Numbered from the stretch's first letter, positions 33,495 to 41,169 are shown. The stretch: DNA of 53,818 nt from Agromyces humi (GCF_009720255.1 NZ_WJSP02000002.1:1-53818), one strand, 5' to 3'. A program made the numbers and translations. The notes: generated by a model not told the origin, from the letters alone.

Positions 33495-34004
33495 TCACAC
33501 TGCAGCGGCGGCGCGTCTCGTTTCCGCGCGGACCTTCGGGTGCCGGTCCCGTCGGAGGATGTCGAGGACTGATGACCGGTGCGGGCCGCGGACCTGGTGG
33601 GCGAGCATGACGCGACGGTGCACCTTCGTGTCCTCGGCGATCCACTCCAGCACCTCGAACGGGGTTGCCGGGTTGCTGGCAAGCCAGAACAGCACCTCGT
33701 CGTCACGGCCGAGGAGGTACACGGTGCGGAGGAGGTCAGGGTGGCCGGTGTTCTGCGCCAGGTAGGCGCGGAGCGCCGCGTCCTTCGAGAGGGCATCGAG
33801 CATCTCGCGGCTGACCGCGGGGTTCCGGGCAAGCTCCACCCGCACCGGGTACGAGTAGTAGACGAGCCGGCGGACGATCGCGTCGTCGATCGCAGGGTTC
33901 GCCGCGACCAGGCATGCGGTGTCAGGGCCGGGTGTGTCGAGGAGGATGCTGAGCAGTTCCGGGTCGAACACGAGCGAGGACAGGTCAGCACGAACCGGAG
34001 GCAT
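33495..34004 (-). CDS. LRV/HEAT-like repeat protein, 169 aa
   Basis: Built of about six 24-residue helical repeats with the pattern V...LA.NPA...E.L..L, as in leucine-rich variant repeats (for example VRVELARNPAVSREMLDAL and VLFWLASNPATPFEVLEWI). Such scaffolds bind proteins. No Fe-S cysteines of the classical LRV protein are present. The ATG is 13 nt after GCCGCATGTC. Partner unknown. Confidence 0.75.
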   Translation of the reverse strand: MPPVRADLSSLVFDPELLSILLDTPGPDTACLVAANPAIDDAIVRRLVYYSYPVRVELARNPAVSREMLDALSKDAALRAYLAQNTGHPDLLRTVYLLGRDDEVLFWLASNPATPFEVLEWIAEDTKVHRRVMLAHQVRGPHRSSVLDILRRDRHPKVRAETRRAAAAV

Positions 34005-34012
34005 GCCGGTTG

Positions 34013-34022
34013 GACATGCGGC
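34013..34022 (-). promoter_or_regulatory. Class 1 motif (GCCGCATGTC)
   Basis: 13 nt between GCCGC and the ATG at 34004. Confidence 0.72.
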
Positions 34023-34050
34023 GAGGCGCCGTGCGGTCCTTGGCTGCCGC

Positions 34051-34056
34051 TACGGT
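34051..34056 (+). promoter_or_regulatory. TANNNT box for the 206-aa membrane protein
   Basis: TACGGT, with a predicted start about 15 bases before the ATG at 34079 and GTGAGGAG in the leader. Confidence 0.5.
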
Positions 34057-34078
34057 GATGGCACGAGTGAGGAGCTTG

Positions 34079-34699
34079 ATGGCCGGAGTGTGGATCTGCG
34101 GGATCTTGACGCTGCTCAGTGCCGCGATGTGGGCGTCAGCCCTGGGGACAACCGGTGAAGCTGGCGGGGTTGCACCTGGCGGCGTCATCACCGTTGTGCT
34201 TGCCGGCCTCACCTTGATCCTGTGGTTCCGGGCTCGTTGGAAGAACGCTGGCGAAGAGGCGCCCGCGAAGCCGACCCGCACCGGGATTCTGCTCGGCGTG
34301 GCCGCGGTGACGGCCATCCTCGCCGGGGTCGTGTCGTTCATCCCCGGATACCTTCACGATGCGATGGCTGGATCGCAGGCGTTCCAGGTCTCTGGCCCGA
34401 CGTCCGGAGAAGCGGAATACGTAGGGGCGTGGGCGCTGAAGGACGGGGTCGTCACCGTCGAGACGACATCGTGGCCGACCACAACGGTCGAGGTTGCGCT
34501 CGAGGCAGGGTCAAGCGCTCCGTCTTTCGATCTCACCTTGACCATGGACGACGCCACGACGGTGGAGTGCTCGAGCGAGAAGCGCGTGAACTGGGACCAG
34601 CTCGCCGACCGCACCGTGTTCACCGCCTACTGCTCGGAGATCATCCAGGCCGACGATATGGACGACATCAGCGGGGTCACGATCTCGGACGGCGACTGA
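34079..34699 (+). CDS. Membrane protein with extracytoplasmic domain, 206 aa
   Basis: Three membrane helices (about 5-25, 38-56, 71-92) are followed by an extracytoplasmic domain (100-206) with two Cys that could form a disulfide, acidic, beta-rich. Start chosen for TGAGGAG 5 bases upstream; in-frame starts further upstream lack a ribosome site. No family recognised. Confidence 0.7.
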   Translation: MAGVWICGILTLLSAAMWASALGTTGEAGGVAPGGVITVVLAGLTLILWFRARWKNAGEEAPAKPTRTGILLGVAAVTAILAGVVSFIPGYLHDAMAGSQAFQVSGPTSGEAEYVGAWALKDGVVTVETTSWPTTTVEVALEAGSSAPSFDLTLTMDDATTVECSSEKRVNWDQLADRTVFTAYCSEIIQADDMDDISGVTISDGD

Positions 34700-34703
34700 G
34701 AGT

Positions 34704-34764
34704 CCCGACACCGGGTCGACGTGGCCACCGACGTCTTCGTCGACTCCTCGGACCCGGTGTCGGG
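34704..34764. repeat. Long inverted repeat between convergent genes
   Basis: CCCGACACCGGGTC (34704-34717) and GACCCGGTGTCGGG (34751-34764) are perfect 14-base inverted arms around 33 bases. The inside has a further GTCGACG/CGTCGAC pairing. It works as a bidirectional terminator candidate or a recombination site. Confidence 0.7.
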
Positions 34765-34813
34765 GATGGAACGGAAGCTCCGGGTTGCCACCCTACCTCC
34801 GAATTCCGAGTGG

Positions 34814-35452
34814 TCAGCGCACGGGTTGGCCGAGCCGCAGGTCGGTGAGGTACGACCAGGTCTCCCGGTCGGCCTGGTCTTTCGCGAGCCGCTGGGCTTC
34901 CAGCCGCTCCTCGTAGGCGTTCATCATGGTGGCGGCGAGGTCGAAGTTCTGGGTGGCGAGCCCGTTCGACCATTCGCCGTGGTTGATGTCGAGGGTCTCG
35001 TCGCTGTCGAGCTCGTACCGGTCCCACCCGATGCCGTCGTCGAAGAGGTCGTCGTCGGCGTCGTCCTCGAGGCCGGCGTCGGGGAAGCAGTCCTGCTCCC
35101 ATTCGTCGATGTCGACTTCGCCGGTGACGTCGAAGTACCTGGACCCGTCGGTTGCGAACGCGTGGATGATTGTCTGCTCGTCAGTGCGGTAGTAGACGGT
35201 CACCCCTTCAAGGTCGAGGTGCCGGACGACCGCCTGGGCGAACGCGACGCATTGCCCGTTCTTGAACGCGAAGTCCGCATCGTCGTCGAGGACGCCTGGG
35301 GTGACCCCCACCTTCATCAACGTCGTCCCCACTGTCACCTTCCCGGTGGCCGGTTCGACGGCGAGGTTCGGTGCGAGCACCGGCCCCGGCCGAGCTGGTT
35401 CGGCGGCGAACTTCCCGTCGAGGTGGCGGCTGCGGAACGTGACGTCGGTCAT
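34814..35452 (-). CDS. Hypothetical protein with N-terminal shared tag, 212 aa
   Basis: The N-terminus (RSRHLDGKFAAEPARPGPVL) is a diverged copy of the tag seen in three other proteins here. The middle has beta strands with GKVTVGTTLMKVG and FKNGQCVAFAQAVVRHL, the latter looking like the Cys-containing helix of a papain-like fold (a DGSRYFDVTGEV His-free strand follows). The C-terminal part is highly acidic. A catalytic role is only a suggestion. The ATG lies 13 nt after GCCGCACAC. Confidence 0.7.
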   Translation of the reverse strand: MTDVTFRSRHLDGKFAAEPARPGPVLAPNLAVEPATGKVTVGTTLMKVGVTPGVLDDDADFAFKNGQCVAFAQAVVRHLDLEGVTVYYRTDEQTIIHAFATDGSRYFDVTGEVDIDEWEQDCFPDAGLEDDADDDLFDDGIGWDRYELDSDETLDINHGEWSNGLATQNFDLAATMMNAYEERLEAQRLAKDQADRETWSYLTDLRLGQPVR

Positions 35453-35461
35453 GCCTGATGG

Positions 35462-35480
35462 GTGTGCGGCGCCGCGCATG
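35462..35480. promoter_or_regulatory. Fused divergent motifs
   Basis: Minus-strand GCCGCACAC (35462-35470) abuts plus-strand CCGCGCATG (35472-35480), making a symmetric GCGGCGCCGC centre between genes 35452 and 35547. Confidence 0.68.
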
Positions 35481-35511
35481 AGCGGTTTGCCCGAAGGTCT
35501 GCGCCCGCCGC

Positions 35512-35517
35512 TATGGT
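35512..35517 (+). promoter_or_regulatory. TANNNT box (TATGGT)
   Basis: Lies 30 bases before the ATG at 35547; AGAGGA in the leader. Confidence 0.45.
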
Positions 35518-35546
35518 GGGCGAGCCCACACCAACCAGAGGACCCG

Positions 35547-36281
35547 ATGACCGACCAGACCCCACCGCCGGACGAACACGTCACCTACGAACCGCTCGGG
35601 TTGCCGGTCGCTGAGAAGACCACACCGAAGACACGGCCGTGGTTCGCGAAGCCGCCGTTCCTGATCGCCGCCGGCGCGACGGTCGCCGCGGTCGCGGTCC
35701 TCGCATCGATCACGTTCGGCTCCCAGGCGGGGAACGCACCGGACCCTGCTGAGATCGCCGCAGCGGACGCCGCACGGGATGCCGACTCCTGCGTCGGCTA
35801 CCTCATCGAAGAGGTCGGCGGGAACACGAACTTCGGGACGGCCACCGGGGCGTGCATCGAGTGGGAGGAGGTGTACCCGTCGTCGTGGAAGCACTGGCTC
35901 ACCGGCGATGATGTCGCCATCCCGACCAGCGTCATCGAGCTCGCCGAGAAGGGATACGTCAAGGGTGAAGAGGTGACGCTCGAGGAGACTCCGGCGCCCG
36001 CCCCGGCACCTGCGGTCGCGGTGATCACCTTCTACGGCAGCGACATCCAGATCCTCGGGTCAACCTACGACGACACCCCGGCCGTGGTCGACCTCGGCCG
36101 TGTCGCGGGGCCCTACACGATCGAGGTGCCAACCGGCATCGGCTTCTACTACGGTGCTGTCTCCTGGAACGGCGCGAACGACGCCGGCTGCAAGGTGACG
36201 GTCGGGGATCGGGTCGTCATCGACAACACCGGCCCGAACCAGGTGTCCGCGAACTGCATCGACTACAAAGGCGTTCACTAG
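35547..36281 (+). CDS. Membrane-anchored secreted protein, 244 aa
   Basis: Cytoplasmic N-terminus (1-33), one transmembrane helix (about 38-58), then an extracytoplasmic region with Cys pairs (DSCVGYL, GACIEW), a short Pro-Ala linker (about 145-160) and a C-terminal beta domain with two Cys (GCKV, ANCID). No family recognised. AGAGGA precedes the ATG. Confidence 0.75.
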   Translation: MTDQTPPPDEHVTYEPLGLPVAEKTTPKTRPWFAKPPFLIAAGATVAAVAVLASITFGSQAGNAPDPAEIAAADAARDADSCVGYLIEEVGGNTNFGTATGACIEWEEVYPSSWKHWLTGDDVAIPTSVIELAEKGYVKGEEVTLEETPAPAPAPAVAVITFYGSDIQILGSTYDDTPAVVDLGRVAGPYTIEVPTGIGFYYGAVSWNGANDAGCKVTVGDRVVIDNTGPNQVSANCIDYKGVH

Positions 36282-36325
36282 CCGTTCACTAGGAGATCCG
36301 TAGGCTGCTCGGCGAGAATTCGTGA

Positions 36326-36700
36326 ATGACGCAGGAACTCACGTCGCATCCCACCGTCCGGCAGGCCGATGTGGTCAACGACGCGTCGAGGCAGATCGCC
36401 CGGTTCACGTTGGGTGCGCAGCTCCCGGCGCCGCTCGTGTACGACATCCTCGGCAACCTGAAGGGTGTCGGCCACCTGCAGCAGGCGTTGGTGCAGCTCG
36501 CGCAGGGCCTCGGTCGATCCTTAGATGAGTTCGACGTGTACGAGTCCGACGGTGCAGACCCGGGGGAGCGTGCGGCGGAAGCCACCGATCATCTGCTCGC
36601 GGCCGCGGAGCTCGCCAAACGACTCGCCGCCGAGCTCGAGCTCGCGCAGAACGCGATCGCCAGGCAGGGGTACCTCGCCTCGGAGGACATGCCCGACTGA
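36326..36700 (+). CDS. Hypothetical helical protein, 124 aa
   Basis: Almost all-helical, with long amphipathic helices and Gln/Ala-rich central segments, resembling a four-helix bundle. There is no Shine-Dalgarno site: either GAGAAT 6 bases before the ATG acts as a -10 of a leaderless gene or TAGGCT at 36301 gives a 12-nt leader. No known family recognised. Confidence 0.68.
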   Translation: MTQELTSHPTVRQADVVNDASRQIARFTLGAQLPAPLVYDILGNLKGVGHLQQALVQLAQGLGRSLDEFDVYESDGADPGERAAEATDHLLAAAELAKRLAAELELAQNAIARQGYLASEDMPD

Positions 36701-36722
36701 GCATGCCCTCCGCTGGCACGGG

Positions 36723-36932
36723 TCAGCCGAGGTGCACGCCGTCCGAGTGGACGGCGAGAACCTCCATGGGACGCTGCGCGATCATGTGGCGGATCTGCCG
36801 GTAGTTGTCGATCCAGATGGGGCTGTCGTCTTCGACGCCGGCGGCGTCGAGGAACTCGATGAGCATGGCGCGGGTGAAGTGCTCGTGGCCGTCAGGCAGC
36901 TTGTTCTTCAGCGGCCAGGGGTGGTCGTCCAT
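36723..36932 (-). CDS. Hypothetical protein, 69 aa
   Basis: Small acidic protein; residues 19-60 form a helix-strand pattern (AMLIEFLDAAGVEDDSPIWID) similar in style to short regulators of uncertain role. GGAAGGAAC lies about 7 bases before the ATG. Function unknown. Confidence 0.65.
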   Translation of the reverse strand: MDDHPWPLKNKLPDGHEHFTRAMLIEFLDAAGVEDDSPIWIDNYRQIRHMIAQRPMEVLAVHSDGVHLG

Positions 36933-37031
36933 GGGTGGTTCCTTCCGGTGCTGTTCCCCGCCCCGGTGGGCAGGGTGGGAGCGGAAGGTGTCGCATGCAC
37001 ATCACGCTAGGTCGTCCCGCCGACATTCGGC

Positions 37032-37769
37032 TCAGATGCCGGTGAGTGCCTTGCCGACCTGAGCGGCTGACGGTGCCGGGTACACCGCCGCCGGCTGCGG
37101 GGTCTTCGTCCCGGTGTCGTAGGTGCCGCGGCCGGGGTTTCGGAGGCGGATCACCCCGGTGTTCCACGGGGGCTTGGGGACGTCTCGGTCGGTGACGACG
37201 ACGACATGGATGCGGAGGAGCGCGCCTGCACGGGAGAGTAGGTCGATGGAGCGGCGGAGGTAGTCGTAGAACTCGGTGCGTGCGGCGCGGAGCTCCTCTG
37301 GTGGCAGCTTGGTCTGCAACGGGAGGCGGGCGAGCCCGTCGACGAACAGGAACAGGTGCGGCGGCCGCTGCTTCTCTGGGAGGGCCTCCACTGACCGTTC
37401 CCCGGAAGCGCGGACCGCGGTCATACGCCGGCGCATCTCCTGGGTGAGTTCGACCAACAGCTGCTCGGCGTCTTCCATCCCGTTCGCGAACGCGGTGAAC
37501 CGTGGGTCGGGTGCGCCTTGCGCGCGGATTCCAAGCACCGCCGAACCTTGGACGCGTGCGGCGGCGGCGAGGACATCACCGGCGTTCGACTTCCCGGTGC
37601 CGTGGCTTCCGGCGAGCAACAGGTTGGAGCGGGACGTCGGATCCCACCTGAGCTCACGTGCCGCTCGAGGTGACTCCCCGAACGGCAGGGCTGGCGCGGC
37701 GGCACGGATCTCATCGTCGTTGAGAGGGCCGATGAGGGTCGGCCGGCGACGGGGTTGCTGTCGGCTCAT
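37032..37769 (-). CDS. Small FtsK-like ATPase, 245 aa
   Basis: Compact P-loop protein: Walker A GSHGTGKS near residue 54, Walker B HLFLFVDGLARL near 137, and a basic C-terminal segment (VIRLRNPGRGTYDTG) as in the FtsK/EssC family. It lacks membrane segments and is much shorter than the other FtsK proteins. The Walker B ends in DG rather than DE, so catalysis may be weak or absent. Start 13 nt after GCCGCATGTC. It follows the pilin-like gene. Confidence 0.8.
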   Translation of the reverse strand: MSRQQPRRRPTLIGPLNDDEIRAAAPALPFGESPRAARELRWDPTSRSNLLLAGSHGTGKSNAGDVLAAAARVQGSAVLGIRAQGAPDPRFTAFANGMEDAEQLLVELTQEMRRRMTAVRASGERSVEALPEKQRPPHLFLFVDGLARLPLQTKLPPEELRAARTEFYDYLRRSIDLLSRAGALLRIHVVVVTDRDVPKPPWNTGVIRLRNPGRGTYDTGTKTPQPAAVYPAPSAAQVGKALTGI

Positions 37770-37777
37770 GCCAAGAG

Positions 37778-37787
37778 GACATGCGGC
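37778..37787 (-). promoter_or_regulatory. Class 1 motif (GCCGCATGTC)
   Basis: 13 nt between GCCGC and the ATG at 37769. Confidence 0.72.
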
Positions 37788-37794
37788 GACCCGG

Positions 37795-38904
37795 TCATGG
37801 TGACGGGGTTCCGAACACGAGCATGGTGACGCCCATGTACGTGTTCATCGTCCCTTGAAGGGTGGCGGAGATGGGGCCGGTGGTGGTGATTTCGTCGTTT
37901 GAGGCGGCGAACATCGCATATCCCGTTGTGGCGGTCTGGTCGACCTGCCATCCGGACGCCGGGGCCGGTGCTGCGGGGAACACCCATCCGGCACCGCCTT
38001 CGGACATCGCGGTGAAGATGGCGATCTGGTCGCGCCCAGCCGTGGCTGCGGGGGTGGTCTTGGTCGTCGCGAACGTCGACCCGTACGTCGATGACGACAC
38101 CGAGGCGAGGGTAGGGGAGTTGAGCCCGCGGAGGACGTACACGACCGCGTTGGTGGGGGAGCCGCCGGGGTTGACGGTGATCGTGGTCGGGCCGGTCGCT
38201 CCGGTTGTCCAGGACACCCGGTGCCGGTAGCTGTTCGTCCGGTAGGTGGCCTGGGTGGTGACCGGGTGCTGGAAGGTGAGGCCGGGTGCGGTGACGGTGC
38301 CGGCTTGAATGTAGACGGTGTGGAAGACGACGACCACGACGTCGCTCGGCACGAGCGGGGTCGCGAGTGGGATCGGTGTGTCGGTGCTCCCAGGAAGCGG
38401 GGAGGTCTTCACCTCGACGACGGAGGAGTGGTTCGCCGGCGCGGCAGGGCCGGCCGCTGCGGGCCCTGGAACGGTGGCGGCGGAGACGTCCGCTGTCGTT
38501 GGGCAGTTCGCTTCAGGTTGCGTTGCGCTGAGGAACGGGACGGGCTGATCGTCCTTCGTCCAGAAGATCGCGCCGCTCGGTGATGCCATGGCGGCGCAGA
38601 ACTCGTCATTGTCGAAGGTGGCGGCGATTCGGTTTCCGCTGTGTTGCAGGTAGCCGGCGTTGATGAGGCCTTGGTGGTCCTGGAACACCCCGTCTTTCGA
38701 GATGCTGATCTGCTCAGCGTCCGCGAACGCGTCGAGGGTGCTCTGCGTGGTGGCATCCTGCGTGTAGGGGATGACGGTGACGGCGCCGAACACGGCTGCG
38801 AGGAGCACGGCCACGGAGATGGCGATCGCGACGATGATGTTCGGGATCGACACCTCGAGCCCGGACCTGTCGGCGACGTTCTTCTGCAGGTGGGACGCGA
38901 GCAT
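37795..38904 (-). CDS. Pilin-like protein with C-terminal adhesin-type domain
   Basis: 369 residues. It has a short N-terminus ending RSGLEVSIPN, then a 20-residue hydrophobic helix (about 21-42) followed by an alpha stretch and a beta-rich head, as in type IVb/minor pilins. Residues about 60-130 form a pilin-like domain with one Cys pair (EFCAAM, ANCPTT). The C-terminal 200 residues are Thr/Ser-rich beta repeats like a fibre or adhesin. It could be the tip or major subunit used by the PilB/PilT/PilC set at the other end of the window. GAAGGAG lies 6 bases before the ATG. Confidence 0.65.
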   Translation of the reverse strand: MLASHLQKNVADRSGLEVSIPNIIVAIAISVAVLLAAVFGAVTVIPYTQDATTQSTLDAFADAEQISISKDGVFQDHQGLINAGYLQHSGNRIAATFDNDEFCAAMASPSGAIFWTKDDQPVPFLSATQPEANCPTTADVSAATVPGPAAAGPAAPANHSSVVEVKTSPLPGSTDTPIPLATPLVPSDVVVVVFHTVYIQAGTVTAPGLTFQHPVTTQATYRTNSYRHRVSWTTGATGPTTITVNPGGSPTNAVVYVLRGLNSPTLASVSSSTYGSTFATTKTTPAATAGRDQIAIFTAMSEGGAGWVFPAAPAPASGWQVDQTATTGYAMFAASNDEITTTGPISATLQGTMNTYMGVTMLVFGTPSP

Positions 38905-38973
38905 GGCCACTCCTTCGTTGACGGATCCGTCGAAGGTGAGGAATGCGGCGAGGCCCGTGTCAGGAGGGCGACG

Positions 38974-38979
38974 TAAGCT
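38974..38979 (+). promoter_or_regulatory. TANNNT box for a leaderless 45-residue gene
   Basis: TAAGCT, then GCGGCC, then the ATG at 38986. Confidence 0.6.
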
Positions 38980-38985
38980 GCGGCC

Positions 38986-39123
38986 ATGAAGGTGATCGGC
39001 ACGATCCGCCGTGATGAGACGGAGCGGATCGAAGTGGACGCGGACTCCTATGAGGCGGGTGTTGCGGAGCTTCGTTCGAAGGTCCCGGAAGGTTGGAGCC
39101 TGATCACCGTCAGGACTCGGTGA
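38986..39123 (+). CDS. 45-residue hypothetical protein
   Basis: MKVIGTIRRDETERIEVDAD... with a beta-beta-alpha pattern that ends in GWSLITVRTR. The leaderless -10 spacing matches other genes here. It overlaps the end of the frameshifted minus-strand gene by 14 bases. Function unknown. Confidence 0.55.
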   Translation: MKVIGTIRRDETERIEVDADSYEAGVAELRSKVPEGWSLITVRTR

Positions 39124-39334
39124 CCGCCATCCGCACCGCGGAGCGCAAGTCTTCACCTCGAAGATCAACGGACGGCCGACCCCGGAGTGGTTGTGGTCGA
39201 GGACCAGGTGCACGGTGGAGATCTCACCGACGACGCAGACGTCGTGCGCGACGACGCGGTCAGCGCCGAACAGATCTGCCCTCCTGCTGGGTGACCTGGC
39301 GGCCGGCGCGGTCGTAGAACCTCACGGCGGTCAT
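39110..39334 (-). pseudogene. Small gene with two compensating frameshifts
   Basis: The ATG at 39334 starts MTAVRFYDRAGRQVTQQEG, which stops early. Shifting by one base gives ADLFGADRVVAHDVCVVGEIST..., then shifting back gives a natural end (DLRSAVRMAVTES, TGA at 39112). The first shift is at GGAGGGC, the second near GAGGTGAAG, both near G runs. The intact product would be about 74 residues. It has a class 2 motif 41 bases upstream. Either a decayed gene or sequencing errors. Confidence 0.5.
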
Positions 39335-39374
39335 CTCCAGTTCCTGGTCGATTGAGCCTGTCTTCCGGGTGTGG

Positions 39375-39383
39375 CATGCGCGG
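39375..39383 (-). promoter_or_regulatory. Class 2 motif (CCGCGCATG)
   Basis: Upstream of the frameshifted gene at 39334. Confidence 0.6.
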
Positions 39384-39450
39384 GGCAGTGACGGTGGAAT
39401 CTTCACAGCCCTCGTGTCGCTGCATCTTGTGAGGCACAGAGGAGGTCGCC

Positions 39451-39846
39451 ATGTCGAAGCTCACGGCGCGCGCTGCTGCCGACCACATCCGTGAGGAGCT
39501 GCGAGACGGCGACGAGAACTCCGCCCTCCGGCTCCTCGTCCAAGCGCTCGAGCACTTCCGGCTCGCCGGCACCTCCGTGGAGCTCGAGGGCTTTTTGGAG
39601 GCGCCGTCCTCTACCGGCGATGTCCGATGGGACACGTTGCTGGCGACCGTTTTCGCCTGGGCGGCGGAGCGTCGCGGGATCACGCCTCCTGTTTGGACGG
39701 AGAAGCCGTCGCTGCCGGAGGACTGGCTGCCGGCAACGCCTGGGCGCCCCGCCGAGCAGTACCTCGCGATGATCCGGGCGAGCGCCCTGCCGGAGTTCCT
39801 CGAGCGGGGCATCCTGATACGTGAGCGTGATCTGACCGTCGCCTGA
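39451..39846 (+). CDS. Antitoxin-like protein, 131 aa (orphan)
   Basis: The C-terminus (RASALPEFLERGILIRERDLTVA) and a Trp-containing middle resemble, from memory, a family of actinobacterial antitoxins that pair with nucleotidyltransferase-like toxins. The N-terminus is helical and could bind DNA. No toxin gene is adjacent, so the assignment is tentative; it could be an orphan regulator. GAGGAGG lies 6 bases before the ATG. Confidence 0.55.
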   Translation: MSKLTARAAADHIREELRDGDENSALRLLVQALEHFRLAGTSVELEGFLEAPSSTGDVRWDTLLATVFAWAAERRGITPPVWTEKPSLPEDWLPATPGRPAEQYLAMIRASALPEFLERGILIRERDLTVA

Positions 39847-39870
39847 CAGGCGGCCGGGCACGGGCCCCGA

Positions 39871-40647
39871 TCAGGCGATCTGCTCGTCTCCCGTGTCGGG
39901 CGCCCCTTCGTACCCGTCGAGGTACCGCCGGTACATGACCCGTTGCCCGAAGACGTCGCGGACGTGGGTGCCGACGACGTGGTCGAGTTCGCGGGCGCGT
40001 TCGCCGGTGAACCCCCACCGGTTCCGGCCGGCATCCCATGGCTCTTCGGACGGGAACCAGGTGTCGATCCGGTAGGCGCCGCGGATGACGCCGTGCGCGA
40101 CGCCGAGGCAGTATTTGGCGCGGTCCCGCACCCAGGGTGAGATCTTCCAGTGCCCGCGGGTCTTGTCGTAGATCTCCTGCTCGCTCATGTCGGGACGCCA
40201 CCCTCGCTGGATCTTCACCATGATGAGCGGCAGGTCGATCGGTGGGCATGGGGTGGCGCGGTGCCGGGCGACGACCACGGGGAGGGTGGCGAGGCCGTGG
40301 GCGCCTGAGTGATGGCCGCGGACCAGGTTGGTGAGCGTGTGCCCGTCGGCGGCGAATGCGTCGATGACGGCCTGCTCGACCGTGAACGCGGTGGTCTCGT
40401 CGTCGATGTGGGAGCGGAGGAAGAGCAGCTCGACCTCGAGCCCGGACGCTTCGATGTCGTTGATCGTGCGGAGCTTCGCCCGTTCTGATTCGAGGTCGGC
40501 GCCGGCTTCGCGAACGTGGGCGTTGATCCGGTCGCCGACGCCTTTGCCGACGTAGAACACCCGCCCGTCTCTTGGGTCGCGGAGCGCGTACACGTAGTAG
40601 CGGAGCACCTCGGCGACTTCGTTGGGGATGCGGGTGTCGGTCGGCAT
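39871..40647 (-). CDS. GIY-YIG domain protein (LEM-3-like), 258 aa
   Basis: The N-terminal part has YYVYALRDPRDGRVFYVGKGVGDRINAH (residues 16-43), the GIY-YIG nuclease signature, with Glu in VEQAVIDAF near 90 as the likely catalytic acid. The C-terminal half (about 120-240) has a second globular region with Trp and Asp motifs. A role in DNA cleavage or processing fits. A TACGCT box 7 bases upstream (40655-40660) suggests a leaderless transcript. Confidence 0.78.
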   Translation of the reverse strand: MPTDTRIPNEVAEVLRYYVYALRDPRDGRVFYVGKGVGDRINAHVREAGADLESERAKLRTINDIEASGLEVELLFLRSHIDDETTAFTVEQAVIDAFAADGHTLTNLVRGHHSGAHGLATLPVVVARHRATPCPPIDLPLIMVKIQRGWRPDMSEQEIYDKTRGHWKISPWVRDRAKYCLGVAHGVIRGAYRIDTWFPSEEPWDAGRNRWGFTGERARELDHVVGTHVRDVFGQRVMYRRYLDGYEGAPDTGDEQIA

Positions 40648-40654
40648 GACGCTC

Positions 40655-40660
40655 AGCGTA
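40655..40660 (-). promoter_or_regulatory. TANNNT box (TACGCT)
   Basis: Seven bases before the ATG at 40647; leaderless start. Confidence 0.55.
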
Positions 40661-40673
40661 GCCAGCGGGGGCG

Positions 40674-41141
40674 TCAGCCGGAGATTGCGGCTGTGATGAC
40701 GACGGCGATCAAGACGATCAAGACCACCACGACAGGTGATGCCAGCGTGCCGATTCCCGCCCAAAGCCCGAAGCGGGCGGCGCGTCTGCCGAGCCCGTCC
40801 TGAGCTTGGGCGCGGCGGAGGCCGATGGACCCGAACACGATGGCGAGGACGGTGAGGGTGAGAACCGGGAGGAAGCCAACCCAGGATGTGAGAATGGCGA
40901 AGGTCTGCACTTCAGCGACTGGGATGAGCGTGAGTGCGATGGGGATGAACCAGAAGGTCGCTCCGACGCCGATCGCCCACCATCCGATGATCCGGGCACG
41001 GTTCGCGATCGGGTTGCCTGCCGCCGCCGGAACCAGTTGGGCGGACTGAGCTGGCGCCCATGCTGTACCGTCCCACCACCTCGTCTGCCCTGGAGCGCTG
41101 GGATCGGGGTACCAGCCGGCAGGCGGTGTCGTGCTCGTCAT
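40674..41141 (-). CDS. DUF2510 membrane protein, 155 aa
   Basis: Third DUF2510 protein: GWYPDPSAP..TRWWDG near residues 9-26, then three membrane helices (about 50-75, 85-106, 128-153). GAAGGAGG lies 7 bases before the ATG, and TAGGCT (41170-41175) is a host-type -10. Function unknown. Confidence 0.85.
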   Translation of the reverse strand: MTSTTPPAGWYPDPSAPGQTRWWDGTAWAPAQSAQLVPAAAGNPIANRARIIGWWAIGVGATFWFIPIALTLIPVAEVQTFAILTSWVGFLPVLTLTVLAIVFGSIGLRRAQAQDGLGRRAARFGLWAGIGTLASPVVVVLIVLIAVVITAAISG

Positions 41142-41169
41142 GCCCGGCCTCCTTCGGAACGGTCGCCTG

